Shown piece by piece: positions 49,865-61,043 of a stretch of 64,000 nucleotides of DNA. This DNA is from Balamuthia mandrillaris. Lineage: Eukaryota > Discosea > Longamoebia > Balamuthiidae. The stretch is taken from positions 62,001 through 126,000 of the forward strand of contig JAVKOQ010000152.1 of assembly GCA_031835245.1 (NCBI GenBank), read 5' to 3'. The notes under the pieces are model-generated. The model was not told where the DNA came from. It did not search any database and was given only the letters and a program-made list of their open reading frames with translations. Within the stretch, counting starts at the first letter, position 1. Each line of letters opens with the position of its first letter. A program made the position numbers and the translations under genes.

Positions 49865-50214
49865 GAAGAAGACGAAGAAGAAGAAATACGTTTTCTAAGG
49901 CCAGTCCTGTACAGAAAAAAGGTGTAGAGAGCGCTGGATTTGCGCCGCACGTACGTGCTACGAGAGAGAAGAAACAGCAAGAAAAACCCAAAGCAGGAGA
50001 CCAGCAGCACGTCGCTCAGCAGCTGGTCCAAAGCGGCCCGCCTTCCGGAGGCAGAGGCCACGCCAGGCCCTCCGTTGAAGGCCCTCATGCCCTCGTCGAT
50101 CATGAGCCGCAGGCTTCCAACGTCCTGCACCGGGCCGCCGCCCTCGTTGTAGAAGAACCATTCCTCGTCCTCCGCCTCCTGCCCTCCTGCCACGCCCTGC
50201 TCGTCCTCCGTCAT
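48039..50214 (-). CDS. Membrane-anchored TKL-type protein kinase
   Basis: This multi-exon gene starts at ATG 50214 (MTEDEQGVAGG). An acidic N-terminal region is followed by one hydrophobic helix (LLSDVLLVSCFGFFLLFLL), then a complete kinase domain spread over several exons: LLDKIGRGGFSTVWKGEL, VAVKVIHEE (ATP Lys), LNHPNIVKLIGVC, EYCPEGSLAG, IIHRDIKASNVLV, ITDFGLAKL, GTPGYQAPEVI, ADSYSFGV, LLWELL, DCWMENPHERPDF. These are features of tyrosine-kinase-like (TKL) Ser/Thr kinases, abundant in amoebae. The C-terminus is Ser/Pro-rich with RRKGS. The N-terminus is probably outside or luminal and very short, so ligand sensing is doubtful. Intron 1 carries a (GAA)n array, pyrimidine on the coding strand. 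Confidence 0.88.
49805..49890. repeat. (GAA)n array in intron 1 of the TKL kinase gene
   Basis: About 25 GAA/GAAGAC triplets next to the first exon. It is TTC on the coding strand, read as poly-Ser or poly-Leu in spurious ORFs. Confidence 0.9.
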
Positions 50215-50569
50215 CTTTGTTCCTCTTTTTTTGTTTTTGGTTTTCGTTGGGTTGTTTGATGAACAGGTGGACCAACCTATTATATGAGTCGTTGCATAAT
50301 AGGTGGAAAGTGCGTAGCACAGCAGATCCACCTAACACTGTTAGGCGGCCGCAACGGGTTGCAGCATACCCCCGCCACTACCTTGTTGCCCTGGTTTGTC
50401 AACATGGGAGGTTCAACCTTCATGAAAGAATACCTGAAGAGAAAACAAGCTGAGTGAGAAACAAAATTGTCATTCTGAACAAGATCAAGGTCGTTCTACG
50501 TGGAAAAATGTGTGTGTTTTTTTTTTTTATAAACAAGCGGTTAAACGTTTTTTGAAGGTGTGCCCGTTA
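50215..50569. other. Promoter region of the TKL kinase gene
   Basis: Sequence upstream of ATG 50214 on the minus strand, T-rich at 50510-50530. No gene is recognised. Confidence 0.5.
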
Positions 50570-50857
50570 CTATCGCTCCTCTTCAATGACTTCCAAAGTG
50601 GAGGACGGTTGGAAGCTACGCCTTCCTCTCTCTCTGCTGCGTTGAGCTCCATAAGAGGAGACACAGTGGAGGTTGCCTCCACATAATGTCCATCGGTACG
50701 TCCAGTGTTGCTGCCATGGTTTGTTTGTCAGTTGTTCTGCCACAATCAGCCGTTCTCGCTTGAGCAGGAGTTGTTTCTCTGTTTCTGGTTTGCGCCGGTC
50801 CTCGCGTCCTTCAGCATCCGCCTTCTGGTTGCAGGAGACCGTTGCAGGAGCAGCCAT
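50570..50857 (-). CDS. Small hypothetical protein (possible)
   Basis: A 95-codon minus-strand frame from ATG 50857 (MAAPATVSCNQKADAEG) to TAG at the left end. It is charged and moderately helical in the first half (ETEKQLLLKRERLIVAEQL), with CGGNLHCVS near the middle and a basic-to-acidic tail (GRRSFQPSSTLEVIEEER). Composition resembles coding sequence more than the neighbouring spacer, but I recognise no family. It may be a single-exon gene or an exon. Confidence 0.4.
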   Translation of the reverse strand: MAAPATVSCNQKADAEGREDRRKPETEKQLLLKRERLIVAEQLTNKPWQQHWTYRWTLCGGNLHCVSSYGAQRSRERGRRSFQPSSTLEVIEEER

Positions 50858-51350
50858 GTTGCCTGAATCGATGTATAGAAGCATTTGGAAGACGATTGTT
50901 GTCTAGGCCAACAAAAAAATAAAATAAATAAAACCCAAAAAGGCGTTGCGGTACTGCTGGAAACATTAAGAATGATAAGGAACCATGGTGAGAAAGAAGA
51001 ATACTGGACGGAAAGGTTTTACCAAAGAAAGGAAAGTGCATCATCATGATTATGCTTTATGATAACGAGGAAGCTAGTTAACCATTGTAGGAAATGGATC
51101 TCCGTTCAATGGAAGGACATGCTTTGTTTCCGTATCCAAGTAGTTTACTATTGTAGGAAATGGATCTCTGTTCATTGAACAGAATAAATGGATCTCCGTT
51201 CATTGAAGAACATGCTTTGTTTCAAACATGTTGATCTCCGAAGCACCTGAGGAACTCCACGGACATCAACGAACGCGGGGATAAGAAAAGAAAAAGAAAA
51301 CCCTGGGCGATAAGATAAGAAAAGGAAAGAAGGAAGGAGAACCAAGTTTT
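50858..51350. other. Spacer with short direct duplications
   Basis: Contains the GGAAATGGATCTCCGTTCA direct repeats listed separately, followed by an A-rich run. No gene is recognised. Confidence 0.5.
51080..51240. repeat. Local direct repeats (AAATGGATCTCCGTTCA family)
   Basis: TTGTAGGAAATGGATCTCCGTTCA at about 51085 recurs with one change at about 51153, and AAATGGATCTCCGTTCATTGAA recurs at about 51186. ACATGCTTTGTTTC follows both the first and third copies. The pattern suggests a compound tandem duplication of about 70-100 bp. Confidence 0.75.
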
Positions 51351-54300
51351 TTAGTTGGCAGATGCGCTGATGACAAGTGGGTCGTGGCAGGCGTAGTATT
51401 GTTCGTTCAAGACATCGTGCAACCTAAGGTTGGTCAGCTCAAAAGCTCCTTCTCTCAGCGCGATGAACTCCAACACGACTTTAATAGAGCTGTTTCCTTC
51501 TATTCTTCTAAAAATATATGTTAGAATGGATACTTAAAGAGAAGATAGAAAAGAAAGAAAGAAAGAAACGACAAGATAGAAAGAAATGACAAGAAAGAAA
51601 GTAACGACAAGAAAGAAAGAACAAGAAAGAAACGACAAGAAAGAACGAGTTTTTCTGAGAAGCGCACCCAATCCACAGAGACCGTTGTAAACATATAAGA
51701 GAACTATTGTGGGTGTCTGGTTGTTGCGGAATCAGCCGGGCAGAAGAGTCAGAAGAGGATGCAGAAGAAGCGTTGGTAACCAAAGAATGAAACTGTTCAG
51801 GACGAAAGGTAGTATCTGATCGGGAGCGCCTGTGTCGAGCAACAGTAGGGGGAGTTGCAGGAAGCCCACTCAAAGAGACTCCTTCTGCTTCTTCTTCTTT
51901 CAACATTGATAGTTTCCTTCTAGGAGAGGGCGTAGAAGCAAAAGAAGCAGGCGGGGATGAAGAAACGCTGCCACTTCGCGGTTCCCTGGCCGACAAAGAG
52001 GCTTGTTCAGGCGAAGAAGCATCGAGGGAGTAGTGGCCGCCGTCTGCTCTTCTAGGTCGTCGTGAAGGAGAGCCTGGTCTTGAACGAGAAGAACGCTCCA
52101 TGCTGGGCCTTCGCCTTGTGGGGGGAGGTGACGATGACAACTGTGTCTTTGCAGGTGACGAGGGGGAGGAAGAAGACTCCAAGTTCATCGTCATGCGAAG
52201 AAGTCCAGAAGAGGCAAAGGAAAGAGGGTCTCGCCACAGGCCCATTGCTGCCTTTAAACCCCCGCTGCTGAACAAAGGATCTTTGTTCTGCGATGCAGCT
52301 TTGTTATGGCTATTCAAAAAGTTTTCTGAAGAGGCAGATGAGGTCATCATAGAACGTTTCGCAATAGTGGATCCTCCCCCTCCTCTTTCTCTCTGCTTTC
52401 TGCTACGAGCACGCGGAACATGCATCGAGTGACGTTGTGCTTCCTGTAGTTGGCTGGTTGGAGGTTTGTTAGAACGTCTTGGCGATGTCCGTGGCGAGCT
52501 AGGACGCGGAGAAGTGGCGGGACTCTCATTGGGGGTTGCTGTCACTTTGGGTGCATATGAAGAGTGAGAAGAAAAAAGCCAATCGGTGGTGGAGGAAGTG
52601 AGGAGAGATGTTCCAATGGTGAGACGCAGCTCTCCTGTTGGCGCGTTGGCCAGGTTGCATATGTTCAATTCCTTGTACGAGAAGAGAGATAGAGTGTCAG
52701 ATATTTATTTCAAAACGCAAAATTCAAAGACTTACCACAGGGAAGACGCTACCAACTGGCGCGGGAGATTGAATGAAGGGAGTCACCATCAATGGCTGTT
52801 CCTCGCTCTTAGGCCACTGAAACTCATACTCTGACAATATCGCCCCACCGTAGCTTGCTCCAACATCTTTCCCCATTCTCCCTTCTTTATCTACATTGGG
52901 AGGAGAAGAAACGGTTGTCTTTCTCTGATAGATGCAAGGACAGCTCCACATAATGGCCATGACAGAGCCATAGGTGCCACTCAAGTCGTGAAAAGCAGAG
53001 ACGCATGCCGGCAATGTCTCTATACTAACCACAAAAGTGTACTGGTCCGATGGGGCAAGGGCCACAGGCCAATCTCCTTCCTTTTGAACAGTGGCATGAA
53101 AATACTCGTCAAAACGAAGACCAACCGTGGCTGGATCCGCCACTTCTCCGAAAGTTGACGTTGCTGCTGAGGAAAGCGAAGAAGAAGCGAGTGGAGAAGA
53201 GAGTTTCTCTTGTTCTTGAGCGATGAGAGCGCTGACGTGCTTTGTGGGAGAAGGACTTCGTCTATGTGTGTCTGAAGAGGCTTTGGCGTTTCTGTAACTA
53301 CGACTCCGACCGGTTCGGTCAGATTGCACTGTCAATAGTTTGGTGTCCTTCTTGTTGAGATTCACGCTGTGCAAATAAAGAACTTTGCTTTCTTCTTCAG
53401 CAGCCGCAGCAGCATCGTTTTCGATTTCGTTATCGTCATCATCGATGTCGTCCAGTTTTGCACGTCGAGAAGAGGAGGAGGAAGACTTGGATTGTCTGAC
53501 GCTGGGCCATGTATTTTCTACGGTAACGCTGATGTAACAGTTGTTTTGTAATGTGTGCCGTTGAAATGTTACCTATCATTATGTAGAGTAATGAGTTTCA
53601 TGGTTCGGTTTGAGAAAGTGTCACAAGAGATTGATCAAACCTTAAGAGGTAGCTTGAGCTGAAGACGGGTATGAACTAGTCTTTCAGTGGCAGTATAGGC
53701 CTCAAATGGTTGAACTAATAGCTGACCAAGAATAGCATCTGTAAAACACGACGGAAAGCTTTAGAAACAAAACAAGACTAGACGAAAGAAATCTAACCAG
53801 ATGTGTGGTTGTATTGGCGCTGTGGAAATGGGGCAGGACGTAGCGTTACCACCACGGACAACTCTTGATCAATGAACTTTTCCTGTATCGCTGTAAAAGT
53901 GGGTTGTCACTGGTGCGTTGGTTTTCTAACAAAGAAATATTTGAAGACAGAAGAATGCAGAAGAAAGCAAGAAGAGAGATGTTGAAAAACAGAGGGAGAG
54001 AGAGAGAGAGAGAGCAGCAGAGAGCGTGCATACCAACGGGGGCATAGATTGAGTAAAGAATGCGCCCAGAGGGAAGATACTTCAGCTCCGGGGCAGGCAA
54101 CCCTGCTCTTCCTCTGCTCTCCTTCTCTGCCTCCACAACCGAAGGAGCAATAGCAGGAGTGGAAGAAGACGAAGCATTACAAGAAGAAGCAAAATGAGTG
54201 GTGTGAAGAAAAGTATGTTTGCAACGAGGTTCGTTGATGCTTTCAACTGGCGGCGAGGGAGAAGACAAATGATTGTTGGTACTCGATAGGGCCAGCTCCT

Positions 54301-54945
54301 GGTTGTTGGAAGAAAGTACGGGCGTGCTGAGCGAGTTCCTCTTGTAGTCAGAGGGCTGAAAGATTTTGGCTTGAAAATGGATCTCTGTTTTCATGTTGGC
54401 GAAGAAGGTGGGCGAGAGGATGTGCGCTTGTGGCTGTTGCTTCGTTAGCTTCTTCTTCCTCTTTTGTTCTGTTGCCTGCTGTTCTTCCCCAGGTTCTTTC
54501 TCTTTTTCAGTTTCGTCTGTTGCTCCCTCCCCCTTCTCTTCTCCTTCTTTGTCTTTTTCTTCCTCGTCTTCTTCCTCTTCCTTCTGCTCCTCCTCAAAAG
54601 GAAGGGCATAGCTGGGTGGAAAGCTGAACAAGATGGAGAGCTTCAGCATTTCTCCTGCAAAGTGACAACGGGGCAACAAAGGTCAGTTGGTTTCAAACAG
54701 CTTGGGCAAAAAACAGAGAGTAGAGGAGTACCTTGGACGATGAACGGACGAGAGATGGAGTCGAGAGAGTCAGGGGAAGGGTCAAAGGCAGAGGAAGCGG
54801 GGGAGGAGGGCTGGCGAGGCACAAACAGCTGCAAATCTGCCGCTTGGAAGGCTTCCTCCTCTTGTTCGCTGGTGAGCTTGGCTTGTCTCCATTGGCAGGC
54901 CGAGGAACTGCATTGGGCCTCGAAGGAAGCAAACACCTCTTCCAT
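51351..54945 (-). CDS. Unrecognised Ser/Pro-rich protein with beta-rich segments
   Basis: This multi-exon gene starts at ATG 54945 (MEEVFASFEAQC) and its last exon ends SASAN at 51351. The N-terminal part is acidic and Lys/Glu-rich. Central exons encode beta-strand-like segments (EIHFQAKIFQPSDY, ELSVVVTLRPAPFPQ, HTRLQLKLPLK, CYISVTVENTWPS, QYTFVVSIETLPAC, AIMWSCPCIY, LSEYEFQWP). A very long Ser/Arg/Pro-rich region follows, then VVLEFIALREGAFELTNLRLHDVL. The pattern of Ig-like beta segments around a disordered stretch is reminiscent of trafficking adaptors (TRAPP II-type), but this is only an impression and no assignment is made. Introns contain TTTCTTGTCG units on the coding strand near 51550-51640. 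Confidence 0.65.
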
Positions 54946-55182
54946 CCCCTTTTTGTGCTTTCTTTCTTTTTTTATTTTTTGTTTCCCTTGATTTTTCCTG
55001 TGTCGACACGACAGATTTACTTAACGTCAGCATTCAATTATCCAATCAGCGAGGGCCACGCGTGCCAGAGATCAAAGCTTCGATCAAATAAATCAAAGAC
55101 AATATTAGGCAATTTTTTTTTGTGTTTACAAAGAAGAAGAAGAAGAAGCAAAAAACTAAGCTAAACAGAACAGGACCACCAA

Positions 55183-56419
55183 TCAAGCCACAACAGTAAC
55201 CTTGCTCTCCAACAGGCTAACAGCTAGGTACAACGACGGTCGCGGCCGTTCCTCCTCTTTCAAGCTTGCGTTGCCGGCCATGTCGCTGCCCGAGGCGCCC
55301 TCCACCAATTCTCCATTCACCGCGTAATGGACCTCGTCCTTGTCCACATCCACCAGCACGCTCAACAAGTCGTTGGCCCCGTACTCTGGAAGGCTGCCCG
55401 TGCGAGTCTTGCCGAGGGAGCTGTTCGAGGTTTGGGCGCAGCCGTTGAACCAGTAGTTGCAGCACTTGCCGTTGATGTCGGTGGTCATGAGGGTGGCGTC
55501 GGTGCACACGCCGATCCCCATCCATTTGATGCGGTCCACTCGAAAGCGATAGAGGTGTACTCCTTCGCTCATTCGTTTGAGCAGATGTGCTGATTGCCAC
55601 ATGAACTCTTTCAACTCTGTTTATTGTGTGTGTGTGTGTGTTTTTTTGGCAAGATAGTTTGAGAACAATGTTAAATATAGAGCAATATGGAGAAGAAGAA
55701 GAAGAAGAAGAAGAAGAAGAAGAAGAAGAAGAAGAAGAAGAAGAAGAAGAAGAAGAACAAGAAGAACAAGAAGAAGAAGAAGAAGAACAAGAAGAACAAG
55801 AAGAACAAGAAGAACAAGAAGAAGAACAAGAACAAGAAACTAAAGAACGAAGCACAACAACAACAAAGAGTTAAAGAAAGAAAGAAGAAAGGAAACGACA
55901 AGAAAAAGATTTGACAAAAAAAAACAAGAACAAAAAAAAAAAAAAACAAGACACACGCGTACCAACAGAGAGTTCGTCGTCGGAAAGGACCATGTTGGAG
56001 CCTTTGCCGTGAGGGTCCCACCGTGGCGGCTTGCAAACTTGTCGCGTGAGCGTTTGCTTCCACGTGCGTTGCTGTTGTTGTTGTGGTGCGGCTCGGTGCT
56101 CCTCCTCTTCTTCTCGCCTGAGGGTAGCTATAACACGGTGGAGGGCATCAGGCGTGACGGACAGGAAAGGCGCCAGCCGCCCCTCCATCCACCGATAGAA
56201 GACCACCTTCCACAGCTGGTCGTCCTGGGAGAGGGCGTGCCAGTGCCGGCAGACGGCAGAGCAGCGCGTCAAGTCTGTCAGCTCCAGAAAGCCGAATATC
56301 ATGACGAGCAGCTCGGGAGGGAGCTCCCCCGCCTGCGGATCTTCCTCCTCCAGAGGGACGCGAGCGTCTTTCGCGGACGACTTGTTGCCTGTGAACACGG
56401 ATGCTATGGAAGAAAGCAT
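55183..56419 (-). CDS. F-box + SPRY domain protein
   Basis: Two exons (56419-55963, 55616-55183) with consistent phase give 296 residues. The F-box is LPPELLVMIFGFLELTDLTRC followed by VCRHWHALSQDDQLWKVVFYRW. After a Gln-rich linker, exon 2 encodes a SPRY-like beta-sandwich: MWQSAHLLKRMSEGVHLYRFRVDR, MGIGVCTD, CNYWFNGCAQ, LLSVLVDVDKDEVHYAVNGE, PSLYLAVSLLESKVTV. This matches the F-box/SPRY family (FBXO45/FSN-1 arrangement) in which SPRY binds the substrate and the F-box joins an SCF or similar E3 ligase. The intron holds a 165-bp (GAA)n array, TTC on the coding strand. Confidence 0.85.
55680..55850. repeat. (GAA)n with GAACAA interruptions
   Basis: In the F-box-SPRY intron. Pure GAA for about 70 bp, then GAAGAACAA units. 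The opposing frames (poly-Glu and poly-Lys on plus, poly-Ser/Phe on minus) are artefacts. Confidence 0.9.
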
Positions 56420-56652
56420 GTGCCTCTCTCCGTCTTGCTTTTACTCTTTTTATTATGAAAATTGCTTTCAGTTTTTTCTAATTCACGAAACTAATAGATA
56501 ATGTTATAATAGGAAATTTTCTTTTTATATGAGGTTGAAAAAAGTTTATCAACGAACGTTGGCGTATTATAATAACTACGATAATAGGCATATCAAATAT
56601 ATCTGCAATTATTGAGGTTTTATCCAACGTATGAGGTCAAGAGTTGTGCTAA

Positions 56653-57643
56653 ATGAAGCAAATGAAAAAGATGGAGAAAAGAAAGAGAGAAGAGGAGGAG
56701 GACGACGGAGAAGAGGCTTCCGGGGGAAGGTCTGCTGCCTGGAGGGATGCCTACTGGCAATACTGCAAGGCGATGGAAATGTCGGAGGTGGAGGAGGAGA
56801 ACACGGACACCACCTGGAGGGAGTACAGCGACATGGACGAGCGTCGCAAAGCTGCAGCCGAGGCGCTAGAGCAACAGATCCTCGCGTTGCCTCCCGATCA
56901 ACGAGGTTTGCACCCATGTTCTCCTTCTTTTGTTTCTTCTTTAAAAAAGACCTCTGATGTGGTCAAACAAAACAGAGGGGATAGTGAAGGAGTCAGCGGA
57001 GCGTTGGGATGGTTTCTATCAAGCCAACGCCAGCAAATTTTTCAAAGATCGCAACTACCTCCACCACCAATTTCCACTCCTTGCCGACAGCGATGAACCG
57101 GTTCGGCTTTCCCTCCTCTCCCTGCTCTCTGATCCGCTCTTCTTTGTTCCTCTTTACCTGTCCGTTCTTTGCCTCTGATGAGAAAAAAAATAATTCAGCG
57201 GACCTTTTTAGAATGTGGGTGTGGCGCAGGCAACACCGTCTTTCCGTTGATGGTGGCTCACCCACGCTCCTTCTTCTATGCAACTGACTTCTCTGAAACT
57301 GCTGTAAACCTCGTCAAGCAACGCCTGAAGGAGAACGACGAAAAAGAAGCAACGGGAGACCAAGAAGAGCATAAGGAGAAAGATGGAAACGAAAAAGAAG
57401 CAGAAGAGGAGGAGGAAAATGAAAGTGGAAAAGAAAAAGCAAGAAGATACCACTGGCAGCAGCGGGCTAAAGTATTTGTTGCGGACCTGGCGAAGGATGA
57501 GCTGATAGGTGAAGACAAAGTGGAAGCTGCTTCCTCCGTTGACGTCGCGTTGATGATCTTTGTGCTATCAGCGGTGGCGCCGGAACACATGGTAGGCGTG
57601 CTGAAGAAGATATACCACGTGTTGAAGCCTGGTTTGACTCTCT

Positions 57644-57686
<43 letters not shown>

Positions 57687-58221
57687 CCCTACTCTACTCT
57701 TTTCTCTTGCTTTCTGTAGCAATCCGTTTACACACACAAACCAAAAGGAGGATGTTTGTTGTTTAGGGACTATGGTGAGTACGACTTGACGCAGATTCGG
57801 TTTCTAAGCAAGAAAGATAGTTGCAAGCTTGGTCGTTCTCTCTACGTTCGCTCTGACGGCACCACCTCTTATTTCTTTTCTCAAGGTTTGCTTTTTTTTT
57901 GTTCCACTTCTTTTCTTCTTCCTTCTCTTATGGTCAACTCACAACAAACAAGAACGAGTTACGGAACTTCTTCGTGAAGCTGGTTTTCAAGTAGAACAGA
58001 ACAAGTTGGATGTGCGAGAACTCAAGAATAGAAAACGCAAGGTGGTTTTTTGTTTCTTTCATCTAGAAAGAGTATGATTGAAGCTAAGCTCTTCTTTTTA
58101 CTTACCTCTCAAACAGATAACGATGTTTCGAGTTTGGATATCTGCAATCGGAAGAAAGGTCCCAATAACAACTTCAGAAGAACAACCAACAGAGCCTCAA
58201 CAACCACAAAACACAGCATAA
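56653..58221 (+). CDS. METTL2/METTL6-type tRNA m3C methyltransferase
   Basis: Six exons (56653-56905, 56976-57100, 57199-57631, 57748-57885, 57953-58041, 58117-58221) with consistent phases give 380 residues. Characteristic parts are [27 protein letters not shown], the SAM-binding motif [80 protein letters not shown] and [15 protein letters not shown]. Relatives methylate C32 of Ser/Thr/Arg tRNAs to 3-methylcytidine. An acidic Glu/Lys insert of about 40 residues (57350-57440) interrupts the Rossmann domain after the acidic-loop strand. Intron 3 has a (CT)n run. Confidence 0.9.
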
Positions 58222-58306
58222 CACATCAAAAGAATAAGAACGTTGAAAAAAAAAAAAAACAAAAAATCTATGAAAACACATAAATAGGGAAACAACTATT
58301 CGGCCA

Positions 58307-58681
58307 TTAGCGACCTGCTGCGGCTGCCTCTCTGGCTCTGGCCCTTCCTCCAGGCGTTTGTTCCGTCTCGGCGGAAGCAGGCAACCCAACGCCGCTAAGC
58401 GGAGTGGAGTACTTGGCTTCATCCACAGAAGTGAAGTCGGAAGTAGCGCTACTGCCGTCTGTGGCGGCGGCGGTGGCGGCGGCAGCGTTGATGTTGTCGA
58501 GGTCCGAGCTGCTGATAGCTGAGTGACCACGAATGTGAGCTTGCCGGAACTTGACTTGGAAGTAAAATTTTTTGGAGTAGGTGGAAATGATCTGGAATGT
58601 CTTTGGGTCCACTCGCTCTGGAAAGCGCTGAAGAAAAGAACACACATATCCATGAGAAAGTGGTGATGATGGAAACAGAAA

Positions 58682-58734
<53 letters not shown>

Positions 58735-60694
58735 AAGAAGAAAGCAAGACGAACAAGACAATAGAAAAGAGAAAAAAAGCAGAGGGAGAAGAACGAGGCG
58801 AACCTCCAGCTTAGTATCAAACGAAACAGAATAACCACGCTCTGAGAGCACATCGATAGCCATGTTGACAGCCTGCTGGTTATCCCAAAGAGGATTCTCG
58901 CTACGGATCAACACAGCACCGCTCAGACAGTGCTTTTGAATGTCAGGCATGAACTCGTGCTTGATGGTTTGAATAGCTTGCTTGAAGAGATCGGGATGGA
59001 AGGCCTGGTAGTCATCTAACCGTTTGACCAGATGTTGACGAGCGTAGAGAGTGAGCTGAGAAGGAAGAGGAATCTGTTCCACTTGGTCAAAGGTCTGTTC
59101 GTCCAGCTCCAAGCTGCTTTGGTATTCAAACTGTTTCAGGATGCGTGCTCTAACATCCTCTATACTGCCCTATTGTTGTTTTTGTTTTCAGTGAGCCTAG
59201 TTTTCAAAAAAGAGAAAGAGATATGAACAGCGTACTTGGGCATTCACAAGATGAAAAGGGAACCGTTCTCGCAGGGTGGTGAGTGTGTCGAAATGTTCTT
59301 TGAAGATGGAATATCTCTTTGAGGCTGCTTCTGCTGTTTGGTCAGTAGCTCGCTCCTCGATCAATGCTCCAATGCCGGTTCGTTGTACTTCCTCATTGTG
59401 TTGCTTTGCTGCTCTTCCCTGTTACATTACACAGAACAATTAGCAAGAAATAAAAGGAAAGCCAGAAAAAAAAAACGATTGAAGCGTTCACAAAGTGGTA
59501 AAGAAACTGAAGGACGTACTCGAAGCATCTGTCGCTCTATGGAGGTCTTTTCTTCAACATAAAGTACTGCCATCCTGAATACAGGTCTCGGAAACCTAAA
59601 AACATAAAAATAAGAACACTGTGAGAATAGTTCTCACTTCACAATAAGAAAATTAACAAAACAAACGAACCTGTTAGGATCAGTACGTTTCAGGCGCAAC
59701 ATGCGGTCATGCAACAGGGTGATGATGTCCACTTGTATTTTGGTACGAGGAAAGCCATCCACCAAAGCGCCAATACGATAGATAGGCTGTATGAGATTGT
59801 CAAGAAGGGCCTCCACTACCTGAGAGTCGCTGATCATGCCGCCCTCTGCTTTGACCTGTCTGAGCTCTGGCGTGTCGAGCAATGTGCTGAGTACCAGTGG
59901 TTGGGCTACCAGCCCTCTCGCTTGTTGGATAAATGGTGTGTTGGTGCCTTTGCCGCTTCCCTGTTTAAACGGAAAGAAAGGAGAAAAGTACTAAAATAAG
60001 AAAGAAGCACGAAGAAAGGAGGGAGGAAGCATCGACAGAAGACATAAGAAACATACAGGAGCACCCATGAGCCATATGATCTCTGTGAGAGGTGAGACTG
60101 GTGAGTTTGTTGCAATGCGAAGGGAGAGAGAGAGAGAGAGAGAGAGCAAGGGGTTAAACCTTTCGGAAAAAGCATGTTCTGAGCGCCATACTTCTTGACG
60201 AGTTTGTCCCATGCTGTCTCAAAGATGATTTCCGCATTCTTGATGGAGTTTTGCTCTCGTTTCTGTTGCTGTGCTTCCGCCGTGTTCAGCGCCTCTGCCT
60301 CCTCTGCAACTGCTTTTGCGTGCTCTGCCTCTTGTTGTTGGCTTCCATCTGGTGGCTGTTGCGTGGCTTGCGTCGCCGTCAAGGCCATAGTGGCCATCTT
60401 GTCCTCCTCGTTATCCGTGCTGTAATCCTCTTCGTTGGCGGTGACCACGGTGGCCGTTTGGGGGGAGGCGGTGGAAGACGTGGCGCAGAACCTTGCTCCA
60501 CCATTGGCAGCAACCAACGAAGGACTAGGAGAGCTTCGAAGAAGAGTCTCGTTGGAAAAAGCCGCAGCAACAGAGGTAGCAGCAGACACTCTGTAAGGAG
60601 CAACAGAAGGAGCAAAGGCTTTGACAAGAGCGGAGGAGGAAGGAGGAGGGCGGAGAGCCCACTGTAACTGGGAGAGGGCAGCCCGGTTGCGCAT
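58307..60694 (-). CDS. Adenylate kinase family protein, probably mitochondrial
   Basis: This multi-exon gene starts at ATG 60694. The N-terminus (MRNRAALSQLQWALRPP) is arginine-rich without acidic residues, like a mitochondrial presequence. After an Ala/Gln-rich stretch come EIIWLMGAPGSGKGTNTPF (P-loop split by an intron at about 60055), LSTLLDTPELR, GGMISDSQVVEALL, LVDGFPRTKIQ (adenylate kinase DGFPRT signature) and a helical region (RFPFHLVNAQ). A C-terminal extension follows (YARQHLVKRLDDYQAFHPDL, IRSENPLWDNQQAV, YFQVKFRQAHIRGH). It resembles the plant-type adenylate kinases with extra domains, whose catalytic role is less certain. NMP phosphorylation is inferred from the motifs. Confidence 0.8.
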
Positions 60695-61043
60695 CGTATG
60701 CAGCTACAAAGGATCCCGAAGAAGAAGCAGAAGGAGTTGCGGGCTTCCCTTCCTGCTAAGGTTCTAGTTTCTTCTTCCCAATTTTTTTTCTCCGCAGAGG
60801 AGAAGCAAAGGTGCAGAAAATGGGCAGAGAAGCTGCAGCGTTGATCTTACCCAAAATAGGAAATTTAGTCTTTAAAAGGTAAAAATCGATGGGTGACGAA
60901 AAAGAAGAAAGCTGTGCTGCCATGCCAGCATGTCTTGCTTCGTCGACGAAGAGAAAAATAAAGTACTATCCGTCCCGAACAAGGAATACTGCGTTCCTGC
61001 AAACTTTTTTTTTTGTCAAAGGAACTTTTGAAAGTTCCTCAAT
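60695..61043. other. Divergent promoter region
   Basis: Between the adenylate kinase gene (minus) and the cysteine-rich protein gene (plus). No coding feature is seen. Confidence 0.5.
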
